Under the pieces are notes generated by a model that ran no database searches, had not been told where the DNA came from, and saw only the letters and a list, made by a program, of their open reading frames with translations. This document shows, in pieces, positions 26,402 through 36,336 of a DNA stretch of 64,000 bases. Numbering within the stretch: the first letter of the stretch is position 1; every line of letters starts with the position of its first letter. The stretch lies in NCBI RefSeq assembly GCF_026222555.1, contig NZ_CP098511.1:1841501-1905500 (forward strand), given 5' to 3'. Position numbers and translations under genes: made by a program. The stretch comes from Aquimarina sp. ERC-38. Its GTDB lineage: Bacteria; Bacteroidota; Bacteroidia; Flavobacteriales; Flavobacteriaceae.

Positions 26402-27631
26402 ATGAAAGAACTTTTAACAACATACGAAAATAAAGCACCGGAAATAGTTTTTAACTGGAAAGACAGTGAAACCGAAGCTGAAGGATGGACAGTTATCAAT
26501 TCTTTACGTGGGGGTGCTGCCGGAGGTGGAACCCGAATGCGAAAAGGGCTTGATATGAATGAAGTCCTGTCCCTTGCTAAAACCATGGAAGTTAAGTTTA
26601 CCGTAAGCGGACCTGAAATAGGAGGGGCCAAGTCCGGAATCAATTTTGATCCTAACGATCTCCGTAAAAAAGGGGTGCTGGAACGATGGTATAAAGCGGT
26701 TTCTCCATTATTAAAAAGTTATTACGGCACCGGAGGAGACCTTAATGTAGATGAGATCCATGAAGTAATTCCTATAACAGAAAATTGCGGGGTCTGGCAT
26801 CCGCAGGAAGGTGTTTTTAATGGTCATTTTCAACCTACCGAAGCTGATAAAATCAATCGTATCGGGCAATTACGTCAAGGTGTTATCAAAGTGTTAGAAA
26901 ACACTACTTTTTCTCCTGATGTTAGCAGAAAATATACGGTGGCAGATATGATTACCGGGTACGGAGTAGCAGAAGCCGTTCGACATTTTTACGAACTATC
27001 ACAAAAATCCATAACAGGCAAACGGGCTATTGTACAGGGTTTTGGGAACGTGGGTTCGGCAGCGGCGTATTACCTTTCTGAAATGGGTGCTAAAATTGTG
27101 GGTGTTATTGATCATGCCGGTGGTCTAATCAAAGAAGAAGGTTTTACCCATGATGATATCCGAAGGTTGTTTTTAAATAAAAACGGAAATAAGTTACAGG
27201 CAGATCAATTAATTCCGTTTAAAGAAATAAATGAGAGAATCTGGTCATTACCTACCGAGATTTTTATGCCTTGCGCAGCATCCCGGTTAATTACCAAAGA
27301 TCAGATTAGTACCATGATCGCTACCGGACTGGAAGTAATCTCTTGTGGGGCAAATGTACCTTTTGCCGATAAAGAAATTTTCTTTGGACCTATTATGGAA
27401 TATACAGATGATAAAGTTAGCTTGATACCTGATTTTATCTCAAATTGCGGGATGGCGCGAGTGTTTGCTTACTTTATGGAACGTCGGGTATCAATGACGG
27501 ATGAAGCGATCTTTAAAGATACTTCAAATACGATTTACAAAGCCTTAGAAAAAGTCTTTAAAAAGAACAATAATGCAGCGACGGGTATTAGTCAAACCGC
27601 GTTTGAAATTGCATTAAAACAACTATTATAA
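26402..27631 (+). CDS. Glu/Leu/Phe/Val dehydrogenase
   Basis: NAD(P)-dependent oxidative deamination of an amino acid, most likely glutamate or a branched-chain amino acid; cytoplasmic. 409 residues. The catalytic lysine is in PEIGGAKSGINFDP (K77), GTGGDLNVDEIHEV carries the acidic active-site residue, and the dinucleotide loop is VQGFGNVGSAAAYYL at about 213-227. The end reads SNCGMARVFAYFMERR. Substrate specificity cannot be decided by eye. It has its own TATATTTG promoter and a structured leader, and is followed after 19 bases by the NhaB-like gene, so the two are probably cotranscribed. Confidence 0.9.
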   Translation: MKELLTTYENKAPEIVFNWKDSETEAEGWTVINSLRGGAAGGGTRMRKGLDMNEVLSLAKTMEVKFTVSGPEIGGAKSGINFDPNDLRKKGVLERWYKAVSPLLKSYYGTGGDLNVDEIHEVIPITENCGVWHPQEGVFNGHFQPTEADKINRIGQLRQGVIKVLENTTFSPDVSRKYTVADMITGYGVAEAVRHFYELSQKSITGKRAIVQGFGNVGSAAAYYLSEMGAKIVGVIDHAGGLIKEEGFTHDDIRRLFLNKNGNKLQADQLIPFKEINERIWSLPTEIFMPCAASRLITKDQISTMIATGLEVISCGANVPFADKEIFFGPIMEYTDDKVSLIPDFISNCGMARVFAYFMERRVSMTDEAIFKDTSNTIYKALEKVFKKNNNAATGISQTAFEIALKQLL

Positions 27632-27650
27632 AACGAATAAATAATTTATT

Positions 27651-29123
27651 ATGTTCACATATTTTTTAGGTAAAAGTCCGAAATGGTTTAAAATGACCAT
27701 GATTGCTTTTTTAGTACTCAATGTCGTTTTCTATTTTACTCTGGGGCCTGTAATCACCGCCTGGATTTTTATAGCCGAATTTATTTTTACCCTGGCTATG
27801 GCTTTAAAATGTTATCCGCTACAATCGGGAGGTCTTTTAGCCATAGAAATCCTGGCTTTAAACCTGACGACACCTGAAAATGCATACCATGAAGTAGACC
27901 AGAACCTGGAGGTTGTACTTTTGTTAGTTTTTATGGTAGCCGGAATCTATTTTATGAAACCTTTACTAATGTATATTTTTAGTAAAGTATTTACAAAGAT
28001 CAAATCCAAACTGGTTTTATCCTTACTATTTGTATTTCTAGCCGCTATTTTATCTGCTTTTCTGGATGCTTTGACGGTAACTGCGGTATTAATTAGTGTA
28101 GCCGTTGGATTCTATGGAGTCTATCATAAAATACACTCAATGCCTATCGCTGATTATGATGCGGACGGAACGCTGGATCGAAAAGACTTAAGTGGTGAAA
28201 CCCTTGAAAAGTTTAGAAGTTTTTTACGAAGTTTAATTATGCACGGAGTGGTAGGAACAGCGCTTGGCGGGGTTTGTACGCTGGTAGGAGAACCACAAAA
28301 CCTGCTTATCGGAGAGCGAATGGGTTGGGATTTTATCGAGTTTTTTAAACAAATGGCGCATATTACCTTACCAGTATTAGGAGCAGGGCTTCTAACTACG
28401 GTAATTCTAGAAGTAACCGGGACTTTTGGGTTCGGACAAAAACTACCGGAAGTGGCTAGGAAAATTATTGAGAATTATACGGAAGAAGAAGATGAAAAAC
28501 GTTCTGACCAAGCCAAATACGGATTAATTATCCAGGGTGTTTCAGCTATTTTATTAATTGCCGGATTAGCTTTACACATTGCTCCGGTTGGTTTTATCGG
28601 GTTGGCTTTAATCATTGTACAAACTGCCTTTATGGGAATTACCGAAGAACATCACCTGGGCCCTGCCTTTGAAGAGGCTTTACCCTTTACCGGATTATTA
28701 GTTGTCTTTTTTGTAGTAGTGGCTATGATTCATGACCAACATTTATTTTCACCTATTATAGATTGGGCATTAAGTTTACCTTTAGAACAGCAACCCTCTA
28801 TGTTTTATATGGCAAACGGCCTGTTATCCATGATTAGTGATAATGTTTTTGTCGCTACGGTATATATAGGAGAAGTAAAACAAGCCTTTGATAACGGGGT
28901 GATAGATCGGGAGCAGTTTGAGAAGTTGGCTATTGCTATTAATACGGGTACCAATTTACCAAGTGTGGCCACACCAAACGGGCAGGCAGCGTTTTTGTTT
29001 TTACTAACTTCTTCCCTGGCTCCGTTAATTGATTTGTCCTACGGGCGTATGGTAAAAATGGCATTGCCTTACACCATTGTTTTAGGAGGTGTTGGTTTAT
29101 TAGGGGTGATGTTTTTACTCTAA
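27651..29123 (+). CDS. NhaB-like sodium:proton antiporter
   Basis: Integral inner-membrane exchanger of Na+ for H+. 490 residues with about 11-12 hydrophobic segments. Recognisable pieces are [49 protein letters not shown] and the late [23 protein letters not shown], all typical of NhaB. An acidic loop ([11 protein letters not shown]) lies in the middle. It starts 19 bases after the dehydrogenase gene and is followed by exbB after 86 bases. Sodium export would fit a marine habitat. Confidence 0.88.
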   Translation: MFTYFLGKSPKWFKMTMIAFLVLNVVFYFTLGPVITAWIFIAEFIFTLAMALKCYPLQSGGLLAIEILALNLTTPENAYHEVDQNLEVVLLLVFMVAGIYFMKPLLMYIFSKVFTKIKSKLVLSLLFVFLAAILSAFLDALTVTAVLISVAVGFYGVYHKIHSMPIADYDADGTLDRKDLSGETLEKFRSFLRSLIMHGVVGTALGGVCTLVGEPQNLLIGERMGWDFIEFFKQMAHITLPVLGAGLLTTVILEVTGTFGFGQKLPEVARKIIENYTEEEDEKRSDQAKYGLIIQGVSAILLIAGLALHIAPVGFIGLALIIVQTAFMGITEEHHLGPAFEEALPFTGLLVVFFVVVAMIHDQHLFSPIIDWALSLPLEQQPSMFYMANGLLSMISDNVFVATVYIGEVKQAFDNGVIDREQFEKLAIAINTGTNLPSVATPNGQAAFLFLLTSSLAPLIDLSYGRMVKMALPYTIVLGGVGLLGVMFLL

Positions 29124-29209
29124 ATTAAGTGCTAAATTACACCTATAGCATACTTTAGTTTTATTACTTACGTTATGGATTACAAGACCAAATTTAATAC
29201 GACCTTTTT

Positions 29210-29911
29210 ATGAATTACCTGCTTTTAATGTCAACTATATTACAGACTGCCGAAGAAGTTGATGTAGCAACCGAAGAGAATGGACTGTCCATTATCGATC
29301 TGCTTATCAGCGGCGGAACGGCGGGAGTAGTCATTATCGCTATTTTATTTGTACTGCTTTTTGTTGCTGTTTATATCTACTTCGAACGGCTCTTTGCTAT
29401 TAAAGCTGCCTCGGTATATGATGAAACTTTTATGCATCAAATCCGGGATAATGTAGCCGGCGGTAAGATCGAAGCCGCAAAAATATTATGTGCGCAAACA
29501 AACAACCCGGTTTCCCGGTTGACCGAAAAAGGGATTTCGCGGATAGGCCATCCCTTTGAAGATATCAACAAGGCAATTGAAAATGCCGGACGTCTGGAAG
29601 TGTATAAATTAGAAAAAAATGTAAGTATTTTGGCAACGGTAGCCGGTGCTGCACCGATGATTGGATTTTTAGGAACTGTTATAGGTATGATTCTTGCATT
29701 CCATAACCTGGCATCCAGTTCGGGTAGTGCCGATATGGGGTCGCTAGCAGAAGGGATTTATACGGCAATGACCACGACGGTAGCCGGATTGGTAGTGGGG
29801 ATCGTAGCTTATATTGGATACAACCACCTGGTTGTAAAAACGGATAAAGTGGTACACCAGATGGAAGCCACAGCAGTTGACTTTTTAGACCTGTTAAACG
29901 AACCTGCGTAG
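29210..29911 (+). CDS. exbB: MotA/TolQ/ExbB proton channel protein
   Basis: Forms the pentameric inner-membrane proton channel that powers TonB or Tol. 233 residues with three membrane segments: about residues 33-57 (LLISGGTAGVVIIAILFVLLFVAVYIY), about 140-165 (ILATVAGAAPMIGFLGTVIGMILAF) and about 182-207 (YTAMTTTVAGLVVGIVAYIGYN). The GFLGTVxGM motif is diagnostic. One base separates it from exbD and the order exbB-exbD-tonB-folC is the common Flavobacteriia arrangement. ATG at 29210; a second in-frame ATG follows at residue 7. Confidence 0.9.
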   Translation: MNYLLLMSTILQTAEEVDVATEENGLSIIDLLISGGTAGVVIIAILFVLLFVAVYIYFERLFAIKAASVYDETFMHQIRDNVAGGKIEAAKILCAQTNNPVSRLTEKGISRIGHPFEDINKAIENAGRLEVYKLEKNVSILATVAGAAPMIGFLGTVIGMILAFHNLASSSGSADMGSLAEGIYTAMTTTVAGLVVGIVAYIGYNHLVVKTDKVVHQMEATAVDFLDLLNEPA

Positions 29912-29912
29912 T

Positions 29913-30305
29913 ATGAACATCAGAGGAAGAAATAAGGTGAGCCCAGAATTCAGTATGTCGTCCATGACGGATATTGTCTTTTTATTATTGGTATTCTTTT
30001 TATTGACGTCACCCACTATTACCCCGGAGGCTTTGGATTTGATTTTACCCAAAGCCAACGGAAAGAGTTCTAACGTTCAGAATATTTCGGTAAGTATTAC
30101 TAATAAGTTGCAATATTATGTGGATAATGAGCGTATCAGCCAGAGTAGGTTAGAGTCTACCTTAAAGTCAAAATTAGTGGGCCAAAACGAACCGACCATA
30201 ATTTTAAGGGCGGAAGAAGGGGTGCCAATAGAAAAAGCGGTAAGTGTGATGGATATTGCTAATAGGAATAAATACAAAGTAATTTTAGCCGTTAAACCGG
30301 AATAA
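29913..30305 (+). CDS. exbD: ExbD/TolR biopolymer transport protein
   Basis: Second component of the proton-driven energy module. 130 residues: a short cytoplasmic start (MNIRGRNKVSPEFSMSSMTD), one membrane helix (IVFLLLVFFLLTSP) with the essential Asp of SMTDIVFLL just before it, and a periplasmic TolR-like domain. It sits 1 base after exbB and 5 bases before the tonB-like gene. Confident from motif and neighbours. Confidence 0.92.
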   Translation: MNIRGRNKVSPEFSMSSMTDIVFLLLVFFLLTSPTITPEALDLILPKANGKSSNVQNISVSITNKLQYYVDNERISQSRLESTLKSKLVGQNEPTIILRAEEGVPIEKAVSVMDIANRNKYKVILAVKPE

Positions 30306-30310
30306 TTTAT

Positions 30311-31207
30311 ATGATAAAACTGGATACAAAATATAAAAAGAAGTCATTTATTCTTACGACGATCATCCATATTTTGTTGCTTCTCCTATTGTTTTATCTG
30401 GGTTTTAGTACGATTGACGAAGAACTGGAAGGAGGCATTGCGGTAAACTTTGGGACTACGTTAACCGGTTCCGGAGAACAACAACCTACGGAAGCCATTA
30501 AATCTTCACCCAAACAAACAACCCCCGAAGTAACCCCGGTAACTCCGCCGGAACAACAAGAAGACCCAGAAATCACGGACGAAGTAGTTACTCAGGATAT
30601 AGAAGATGCCCCGGTAATCGAAGAAAAACCGAAAAAAATTCCGAAGAAAAAAATTGAGAAACCGAAGGAAAAACCAAAACCCGTAGAAGAAGAGGTAAAA
30701 GAGGCTAAAAAACCAAAGGAAGAAATTAAAGAAAAAATAGAAGAAAAGAAGCCGGATCCTAAACCGGATAAATCCACTCTGGACATCCTAGATAGCTTTG
30801 CAAATGGTCCAAAGAGTGATGGTACTACAGAAGGGGGTGAAGGAGATGATGCCACTGCGGGGGATAAAGGAAGTCCGGACGGTGACCCCAACGCAAAATC
30901 CTATTACGGAACGGGAAAAGGACTGGATGGTGACGGAAATTACCGTTTAGGGGGTCGGAAAGCTTTAAACAAAGAAAAATTTGTCCAGGATTGTAACGAG
31001 GCCGGAATCGTAGTGGTAAAGATAGAGGTAAACCAAAGCGGAAAAGTGATTAAAGCTACTCCGGGAGTCAAAGGAACTACGAATAGCGTAAGTTGTCTGT
31101 TAGCGCCTGCAAAAAGAGCTGCATTAGCAACCAAATTTAATAGTGATCCTAACGCCCCGGCAAAACAAATTGGTACGATTGTTTACCAGTTTAAATTATC
31201 AGAATAG
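30311..31207 (+). CDS. tonB: TonB-like energy transducer
   Basis: 298 residues. An N-terminal membrane helix (FILTTIIHILLLLLLFYLGF, about 13-32) is followed by a Pro/Lys/Glu-rich stretch of roughly 120 residues that would span the periplasm (KPKEKPKPVEEEVKEAKKPKEE), a Gly/Asp-rich linker, and a C-terminal domain of about 85 residues (GIVVVKIEVNQSGKVIKATP...GTIVYQFKLSE) of the TonB-C type. It transmits energy to outer-membrane receptors. In the same transcript as exbBD; the next gene, folC, starts at 31214. Confidence 0.85.
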   Translation: MIKLDTKYKKKSFILTTIIHILLLLLLFYLGFSTIDEELEGGIAVNFGTTLTGSGEQQPTEAIKSSPKQTTPEVTPVTPPEQQEDPEITDEVVTQDIEDAPVIEEKPKKIPKKKIEKPKEKPKPVEEEVKEAKKPKEEIKEKIEEKKPDPKPDKSTLDILDSFANGPKSDGTTEGGEGDDATAGDKGSPDGDPNAKSYYGTGKGLDGDGNYRLGGRKALNKEKFVQDCNEAGIVVVKIEVNQSGKVIKATPGVKGTTNSVSCLLAPAKRAALATKFNSDPNAPAKQIGTIVYQFKLSE

Positions 31208-31213
31208 TTGGCA

Positions 31214-32431
31214 ATGAATTACCAGGAAACACTGGACTGGATGTTTCGGCAGTTACCTATGTACCAGAACAAAGGAAAAGTAGCTTATAAAGCAGACCTT
31301 TCTAATATTAAAAAGCTAACTTCTTATTTAGGTCAACCTGAAAAAAACATCAAAACTATACATGTTGCCGGTACGAATGGGAAAGGTTCGGTCAGTCATA
31401 TGTTAGCTTCTGTTTTTCAAGAAGCAGGTTATACCACAGGATTGTACACCTCACCTCATTTAAAAGATTTTCGGGAAAGGATACGTATTAACGGAGTGAC
31501 GATTTCAATAGAAGCCGTTGTTAATTTTATAGAAAGTCACTATGAGTTTATCGCGAAGAACTCCTTTTCATTTTTTGAACTTACGGTAGGGATGGCGTTT
31601 GATTATTTTGCTACCTCAAAAGTGCATATCGCTATTATTGAAACCGGACTGGGCGGACGTTTAGATTCTACTAATATTATTATCCCGGAACTTTCAATAA
31701 TTACCAATATTGGATTTGACCATACCCAAATTTTAGGGGATACGCTGGAAGCCATTGCAGGGGAGAAGGCTGGTATTATCAAACCGGGCGTTCCTGTAGT
31801 CATAGGCAGAAAAACACCAGAAACAAATCCCGTTTTTCTTTGTAAAGCTAAAGAAAATCATAGTCCGATTTACTTTACGGAAACTTCTAAGAACAATTTG
31901 TACCAAACAGATTTATTGGGGAGTTACCAACGGGAAAACCTGCAAACGGTGAATAAGGCAGTTGAAGTGCTAAAAGAGAAAGGCTGGAATCTTCCGGAGC
32001 AATCTATAAGCAAGGGGCTATCTGAAGTAATTAAAAATACCGGTTTGTTAGGTCGTTGGCAAATTTTACAAAAGCAACCTAAGGTGATTTGTGATACCGG
32101 GCATAATATCGATGGAATTACGGCAATTGTTAACCAATTGGAAAAAGAAACCTTTCAAGAATTACATATTGTTTTTGGCGTGGTAAAAGACAAAGATTTA
32201 GCCCAAATGTTACCCTTACTCCCTAGAAAAGCGATTTACTATTTTGTACAGCCCAATTTAGAACGTGCCTTGGAAGCCACTATTTTACAAAAAAAAGCAA
32301 GCGAATGCGGTCTGCAAGGATTTAGTTTTAAAACGGTTCAGGAAGGATATCAATATGCTTTACAAAAAGCTAAAAAAGAGGATGTACTTTTTATCGGGGG
32401 CAGTACTTTTGTAGTCGCCGAGGTGGTTTAA
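31214..32431 (+). CDS. folC: folylpolyglutamate synthase / dihydrofolate synthase
   Basis: Mur-ligase-type enzyme that adds glutamate to folates. About 405 residues. HVAGTNGKGSVSHMLASVFQEAG is the ATP P-loop, LYTSPHLKDFRERI the folate loop, GLGGRLDSTNII and NIGFDHTQILGDTLEAIAGEKAGIIKPG the central ligase region, and CDTGHNIDG begins the C-terminal domain. ATG at 31214 is chosen over a TTG at 31208. It lies 6 bases after tonB, a placement conserved in this group. Confidence 0.93.
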   Translation: MNYQETLDWMFRQLPMYQNKGKVAYKADLSNIKKLTSYLGQPEKNIKTIHVAGTNGKGSVSHMLASVFQEAGYTTGLYTSPHLKDFRERIRINGVTISIEAVVNFIESHYEFIAKNSFSFFELTVGMAFDYFATSKVHIAIIETGLGGRLDSTNIIIPELSIITNIGFDHTQILGDTLEAIAGEKAGIIKPGVPVVIGRKTPETNPVFLCKAKENHSPIYFTETSKNNLYQTDLLGSYQRENLQTVNKAVEVLKEKGWNLPEQSISKGLSEVIKNTGLLGRWQILQKQPKVICDTGHNIDGITAIVNQLEKETFQELHIVFGVVKDKDLAQMLPLLPRKAIYYFVQPNLERALEATILQKKASECGLQGFSFKTVQEGYQYALQKAKKEDVLFIGGSTFVVAEVV

Positions 32432-32878
32432 TAGCTCTAGCTTTTCTCCGTGAAATATTTGTATTTTTAAGTATTAGTGTCCGGTAAAGATTCAAGACTT
32501 GTCTGCAGACGGGCAGCTCGCTATCGCTTCTGGAATTAAGAATCAAGACTGTTTATTATATCGAAAACAAATATTTACGCTAAAAAAATTGCTTTAAAAA
32601 AGTAAAAGTAGCCTTCAATCATGTTAAAGTTTGAAGTCACCTTATGTTACTATGCTTTATACAGGTTTAGTTAATACTTGTTTTGAACTAAGCATCCTTT
32701 TACAGTGAATACTATTCAGTTGAGTAATAGTCCTGTCTCCTGGTTCCTGTCTCTTGGTTTTTATAAAGATAGTAATTTTAAGTCTTTACCAATTAATAGT
32801 GCGTAAAATGTAACAGATATCTGAAAGTATTCTTATTTTAAAAAGACTATTCTATAAGAAGCTAAAAATTAAAAGAGT
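32432..32878. other. intergenic region with dispersed repeat
   Basis: 447 bases without a gene. Most of it is the dispersed repeat listed at 32473-32665; the remaining 200 bases up to the lipoprotein gene show no clear signal. Confidence 0.6.
32473..32665 (+). repeat. dispersed ~200-bp repeat, copy 2
   Basis: Aligns in inverted orientation with 6685-6890; see that entry for shared blocks. Both copies are 40-110 bases downstream of a stop codon and are non-coding. Two copies 26 kb apart imply a family in the genome. Confidence 0.75.
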
Positions 32879-33631
32879 ATGAAATATCTTTTAGTACTAC
32901 TATTATTAAGTATCAGTTATGCTTGTAATGATGACGAAGTAAGGCTACAAGAAGACGTATTAGCTGATTATATTGCCTTAAACGATGCACTGGAACTTAC
33001 AGATTTGATTGCCTGCGCCGGTGGGCGAGAAGAAGGGTTATTTAATGATGCCACTATTCCTACTTCGATATTTTACTATCCGATTGAAGGTGCTACTGAT
33101 TTTAGATATTATGAAGCAGAGAGCATAGCCGATTCTGTGAATTTCAACAAGTATAAAAGAAAAGAACTGCCAGACGAACCTATTTTTAACGGATACTTAC
33201 GGAAGTTTACGCGTACTCCTTTTAAAGGCGAACGTATGGGGATTGTAACCTATAAAACCGAAGGGAAATTACACGTTTGTAATCCGATTCGGTTAAAAAT
33301 TAACCCCAAACCTACGGAGGTTAATGCAGATCTGGTTAACATCCAGGAAAACCAGGTAAATCCGGTATTTACCTGGGAAGATGGGAGGATTAAAGAAAAT
33401 GTGATCTACTTTCAGATCATATCAGATACTGAAGGAAACCTGATTTCCGGGACTTATACCATAGAAAAGAATTTTACTTTTTACAACCTGGATAATGTAG
33501 TTTTAAATATTACGAATAAAAGGACTATGCCTGTTTTACAACCGGATACGGAGTATGTATTTACGATGATGGCTGTAAGTGAAGATAACTGGGTAAATTT
33601 GTTGGTAGAAAAGAAATTTAGGACTAAATAG
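32879..33631 (+). CDS. hypothetical lipoprotein
   Basis: 250 residues. The start MKYLLVLLLLSISYAC is a lipoprotein signal peptide with the lipobox ending at Cys16, so the protein is lipidated and probably outer-membrane attached. The rest is beta-rich and looks like a Bacteroidota surface lipoprotein, with an Ig-like ending (LQPDTEYVFTMMAVSEDNWVNLLVEKKFRT) resembling fibronectin III strands. No family is recognised. It stands alone between folC and tRNA-Val. Confidence 0.75.
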   Translation: MKYLLVLLLLSISYACNDDEVRLQEDVLADYIALNDALELTDLIACAGGREEGLFNDATIPTSIFYYPIEGATDFRYYEAESIADSVNFNKYKRKELPDEPIFNGYLRKFTRTPFKGERMGIVTYKTEGKLHVCNPIRLKINPKPTEVNADLVNIQENQVNPVFTWEDGRIKENVIYFQIISDTEGNLISGTYTIEKNFTFYNLDNVVLNITNKRTMPVLQPDTEYVFTMMAVSEDNWVNLLVEKKFRTK

Positions 33632-33690
33632 TTGAAAGAAGGGGTCTTATCGGGAGGGATAAAAAATATTAGAAAAAACAAGGTATTCTT

Positions 33691-33721
33691 TTGGTGAAAG
33701 CTAAAAACAAGTTTATATTTG
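33691..33721 (+). promoter_or_regulatory. tRNA-Val promoter (TTG-N20-TATATTTG)
   Basis: TTG at 33691-33693, a 20-base spacer, and TATATTTG at 33714-33721: a full match to the Bacteroidota consensus, ending 19 bases before the tRNA. Confidence 0.75.
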
Positions 33722-33740
33722 CAACCGCAATCAGCAAAGC

Positions 33741-33815
33741 GGGCAATTAGCTCAGTTGGTTCAGAGCACTTGGTTTACACCCAAGGGGTCGGGGGTTCGA
33801 ATCCCTCATTGCCCA
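33741..33815 (+). tRNA. tRNA-Val, anticodon TAC
   Basis: Cloverleaf read by eye: acceptor GGGCAAT/ATTGCCC, D-arm around TAGCTCAGTTGG, anticodon stem CTTGG/CCAAG with loop TTTACAC (anticodon TAC, valine), T-arm GGGGGTTCGAATCCC, discriminator A. 75 bases. CCA is not encoded (the next bases are CAA). Promoter upstream and terminator downstream are both visible, so it is transcribed singly. Confidence 0.97.
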
Positions 33816-33827
33816 CAATCAAACGAA

Positions 33828-33862
33828 ATTCCGGTCAAATAAAATTTGGTCGGAATTTTTAT
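33828..33862 (+). terminator. intrinsic terminator after tRNA-Val
   Basis: ATTCCGGTCAAAT and ATTTGGTCGGAAT form a 13-bp stem (two G-T pairs) around an AAA loop, followed by a T-run. Confidence 0.85.
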
Positions 33863-33978
33863 TTGACATTAAATGTAAGTGCAGTCTTAAAATTTAAAAA
33901 TGATTTAAAATCTTAGCTATATGCAAGATAAAAGGTATTTGCTTTTTGCAAGCTATATTAGTAAGTGATGAATTAAGA

Positions 33979-34869
33979 ATGAAAAAACTACTTATATTTT
34001 TTTTAATAATAGTTCAAAATGTAATTACTGCTCAAAAGGCAGAATTTTAATTAGAAAGAACTAATTATGAGTTAGGGGAAACTATTAAAGTCCTTTTTTC
34101 TATTAAGTATGATACTAAATATGACTCCATAAATATACCTAAATACTCTGATTTTAAAGCAAGGAAAATTTCAAGTTCATTATCTTATATAGACAAGGAA
34201 GTTTTAAAAGGTAATGAAAAAAGTCTATTTGAATTAGAACCTTTTGATAGTGGTACTTTTACTATTACACCTCCATCCTATTACTTCAACGGAAAAGTGG
34301 TAAAAGCTAAACCAATAAAAGTTAAAGTAACTTCATCAAAAGAATATGAACAAATTAAAAAAGATTTAAAACAGTACCTTCAACATATAGTTAATAAAGA
34401 ATTTGAAGAATCAATGGATTATATGCCTTCTGAATTTTTTGATATTTTCCCAAGATCTCAAATGTTGTTAGTTATGGAAAATGCTTTAAATATTCCGGAT
34501 GTTGAAATGAACTTTAAAAATCCAAGAATTGAAAGTATAGAAAAATCTGTTAAAATTAAGCGTAAATATTATTCCTTTATAACATATTCTACGGTAACAA
34601 GTATTAAAATGTTGGATGATTTTTCAGATGAAACCTTAGATGAAAAGACTTTTAGAATAAACTTAATAAAATTGAGTTTGGAAAAAGGATTTGGTTCTAA
34701 CAATGTTGCTTATAAAAGTAGAACTGATTCTTTTGAAATAAAAACTTCTAAAAATGCTTACGCAATATCTAAAAATGGCAAATCGAATTGGAAATTTTTA
34801 GTTTTAGAAGAGGAGCAAAAGATAGTACTTGAAAAGATTTTACCTAAAGATTTACATAGTAAAATATAA
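33979..34869 (+). pseudogene. BatD-like secreted protein gene interrupted by a stop codon
   Basis: One continuous frame from ATG 33979 to the stop at 34869 except for a single TAA at 34048-34050 (codon 24). Before it lie a signal peptide (MKKLLIFFLIIVQNVITAQ) and AEF; directly after it LERTNYELGETIKVLFSI continues as the BatD-type Ig strand pattern, through SGTFTITPPSYYFNGKVVKAKPIKVKV. The C-terminal 190 residues form a helical/strand domain I do not recognise. A CAA to TAA change would explain it. A GTG-started product from 34297 is possible but would lack the signal. Could also be a sequencing error. Confidence 0.8.
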
Positions 34870-34969
34870 AAATTCTAAATGCTTCTTACATATAGCTAAA
34901 TCAACATAAAATAATATGAATCTTTATATAAAAACTTGAATTTCTACATTAAAAAGCCTCGTCTTAATT

Positions 34970-34995
34970 GAGAGTGTAAACTGTACTCTGTCTGA
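34970..34995 (+). repeat. left terminal inverted repeat of the IS
   Basis: Begins GAGAGTGTAAACTGTACTCT; matches the inverse of 36337-36362 at 21 of 26 positions, with the inner ten bases (CTCTGTCTGA) identical. Confidence 0.9.
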
Positions 34996-35027
34996 TTAAA
35001 ATTTTAGTTTAATTTTAATGAGATATT

Positions 35028-36335
35028 ATGACAACACAAGAACAACAAGAATTAGAGAAGAAGGCACTAGAGCAATTTATGTCTGGTAAGAGTCTTTTTA
35101 GTAAAGATGGTGCTTTTGCACTAATGCTTAAAAGTTTTATTGAGAAGGCTTTAGCGTCTGAGATGGAAGGTCACCTGGACGATGTTGAACGTTCCAAAGG
35201 AAACAAACGTAATGGCAAGGGCAAGAAGACCATCAAGAGCGGTTTTGGGACTTTTGATGTTGAAACCCCTCAAGATCGTCTCAGTAGCTTTGAACCAGAG
35301 CTGGTCAAAAAGCGGCAAAGTATCCTGGCAGACAACCTTTCAGATAAAATAATCGGTCTCTATGGCCTGGGGATGAGCTACCGTGATATCTCTTCACACA
35401 TCAAAGAGATGTACGACACAGAGATCTCCCATACCGTGCTAAGCCAGATTACAGATAAGATCATTCCGGATGTAAAAGCATGGCAGAACCGTCCTCTAGA
35501 ACCTTTATACTGCATCGTCTGGTTAGATGCTATGCACTACAAGGTTAAAGTAGAAGGGAAGATCGTTCACAAGGCACTTTACAACATCTTGGGAATTAAC
35601 AAAGAGGGGCAAAAAGAAATACTAGGGATATACTTATCTGAGAGCGAAGGTGCTAACTTCTGGTTGCAGGTACTCACCGACCTTAACAATAGGGGGCTTG
35701 AAGATATTTTGATAGCCTGTACCGATAACCTAAAAGGATTTACTAATGCGATACTCGGTGTTTTCCCCAAAGCTGAGGTTCAACTTTGTATCGTTCACCA
35801 AATACGTAACTCCTTAAAGTATATAGCTTCAAAGGATCAAAAGGAATTTATGAGGGACCTTAAAAAAGTCTATCGGGCAACAAATAAACAAGTGGCAGAG
35901 GATGAACTGGAAAAGCTATCGGGCAAGTGGGAAGAAAAATATCCGGTAGTCATTCAAAGTTGGCAAAACAACTGGGAGCATCTATCACAGTACTTTAAGT
36001 ATACAGCACCTATTAGAAAAATCATCTATACCACCAACGCTGTAGAGGGGTACCATCGCCAGGTACGCAAAGTAACCAAGACCAAGGGTGCCTTTACAAA
36101 TGATATGGCACTGCTCAAGCTCGTTTACCTTGCTACGATGAACATCCAGAAAAAGTGGACAAGCCCTCTCCACAACTGGAGCTCTACCATACAGCAACTT
36201 TATATTATCTTTGAGGATAGGATAGACCTGGATATTGGTAAAAACCAATCAAAACGTGTCGCTGACGCTAGGTCGCATTCCAAAATCAGTCGAAAACAAG
36301 TTTCGACTAATTTTGAAATGGATAAGAAAAAATAA
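35028..36335 (+). CDS. IS256-family (Mutator-like) transposase
   Basis: 435-residue DDE transposase. The first Asp is in CIVWLDAMHYKVK (about residue 165), the second in LIACTDNLKGFTNAI (about 232), followed by the conserved CIVHQIRNSLKYIASKD, and the Glu is in YTTNAVEGYHRQVRK near 340. The N-terminal part holds GHLDDVERSKGNKRNGKGKKTIKSGFG, the usual IS256 start region. The frame is complete, so the element may be active. GC content is higher than in the genes around it, which agrees with an outside origin. Confidence 0.95.
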   Translation: MTTQEQQELEKKALEQFMSGKSLFSKDGAFALMLKSFIEKALASEMEGHLDDVERSKGNKRNGKGKKTIKSGFGTFDVETPQDRLSSFEPELVKKRQSILADNLSDKIIGLYGLGMSYRDISSHIKEMYDTEISHTVLSQITDKIIPDVKAWQNRPLEPLYCIVWLDAMHYKVKVEGKIVHKALYNILGINKEGQKEILGIYLSESEGANFWLQVLTDLNNRGLEDILIACTDNLKGFTNAILGVFPKAEVQLCIVHQIRNSLKYIASKDQKEFMRDLKKVYRATNKQVAEDELEKLSGKWEEKYPVVIQSWQNNWEHLSQYFKYTAPIRKIIYTTNAVEGYHRQVRKVTKTKGAFTNDMALLKLVYLATMNIQKKWTSPLHNWSSTIQQLYIIFEDRIDLDIGKNQSKRVADARSHSKISRKQVSTNFEMDKKK

Positions 36336-36336
36336 C

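Noticed and set aside
33719..33916. Plus-strand reading frame across tRNA-Val
   Set aside because: It overlaps the tRNA and its terminator; translated structural RNA only.
33741..34961. tRNA-Val as attachment site of an integrated island
   Set aside because: No duplicated tRNA 3' end and no integrase seen in the following 20 kb.
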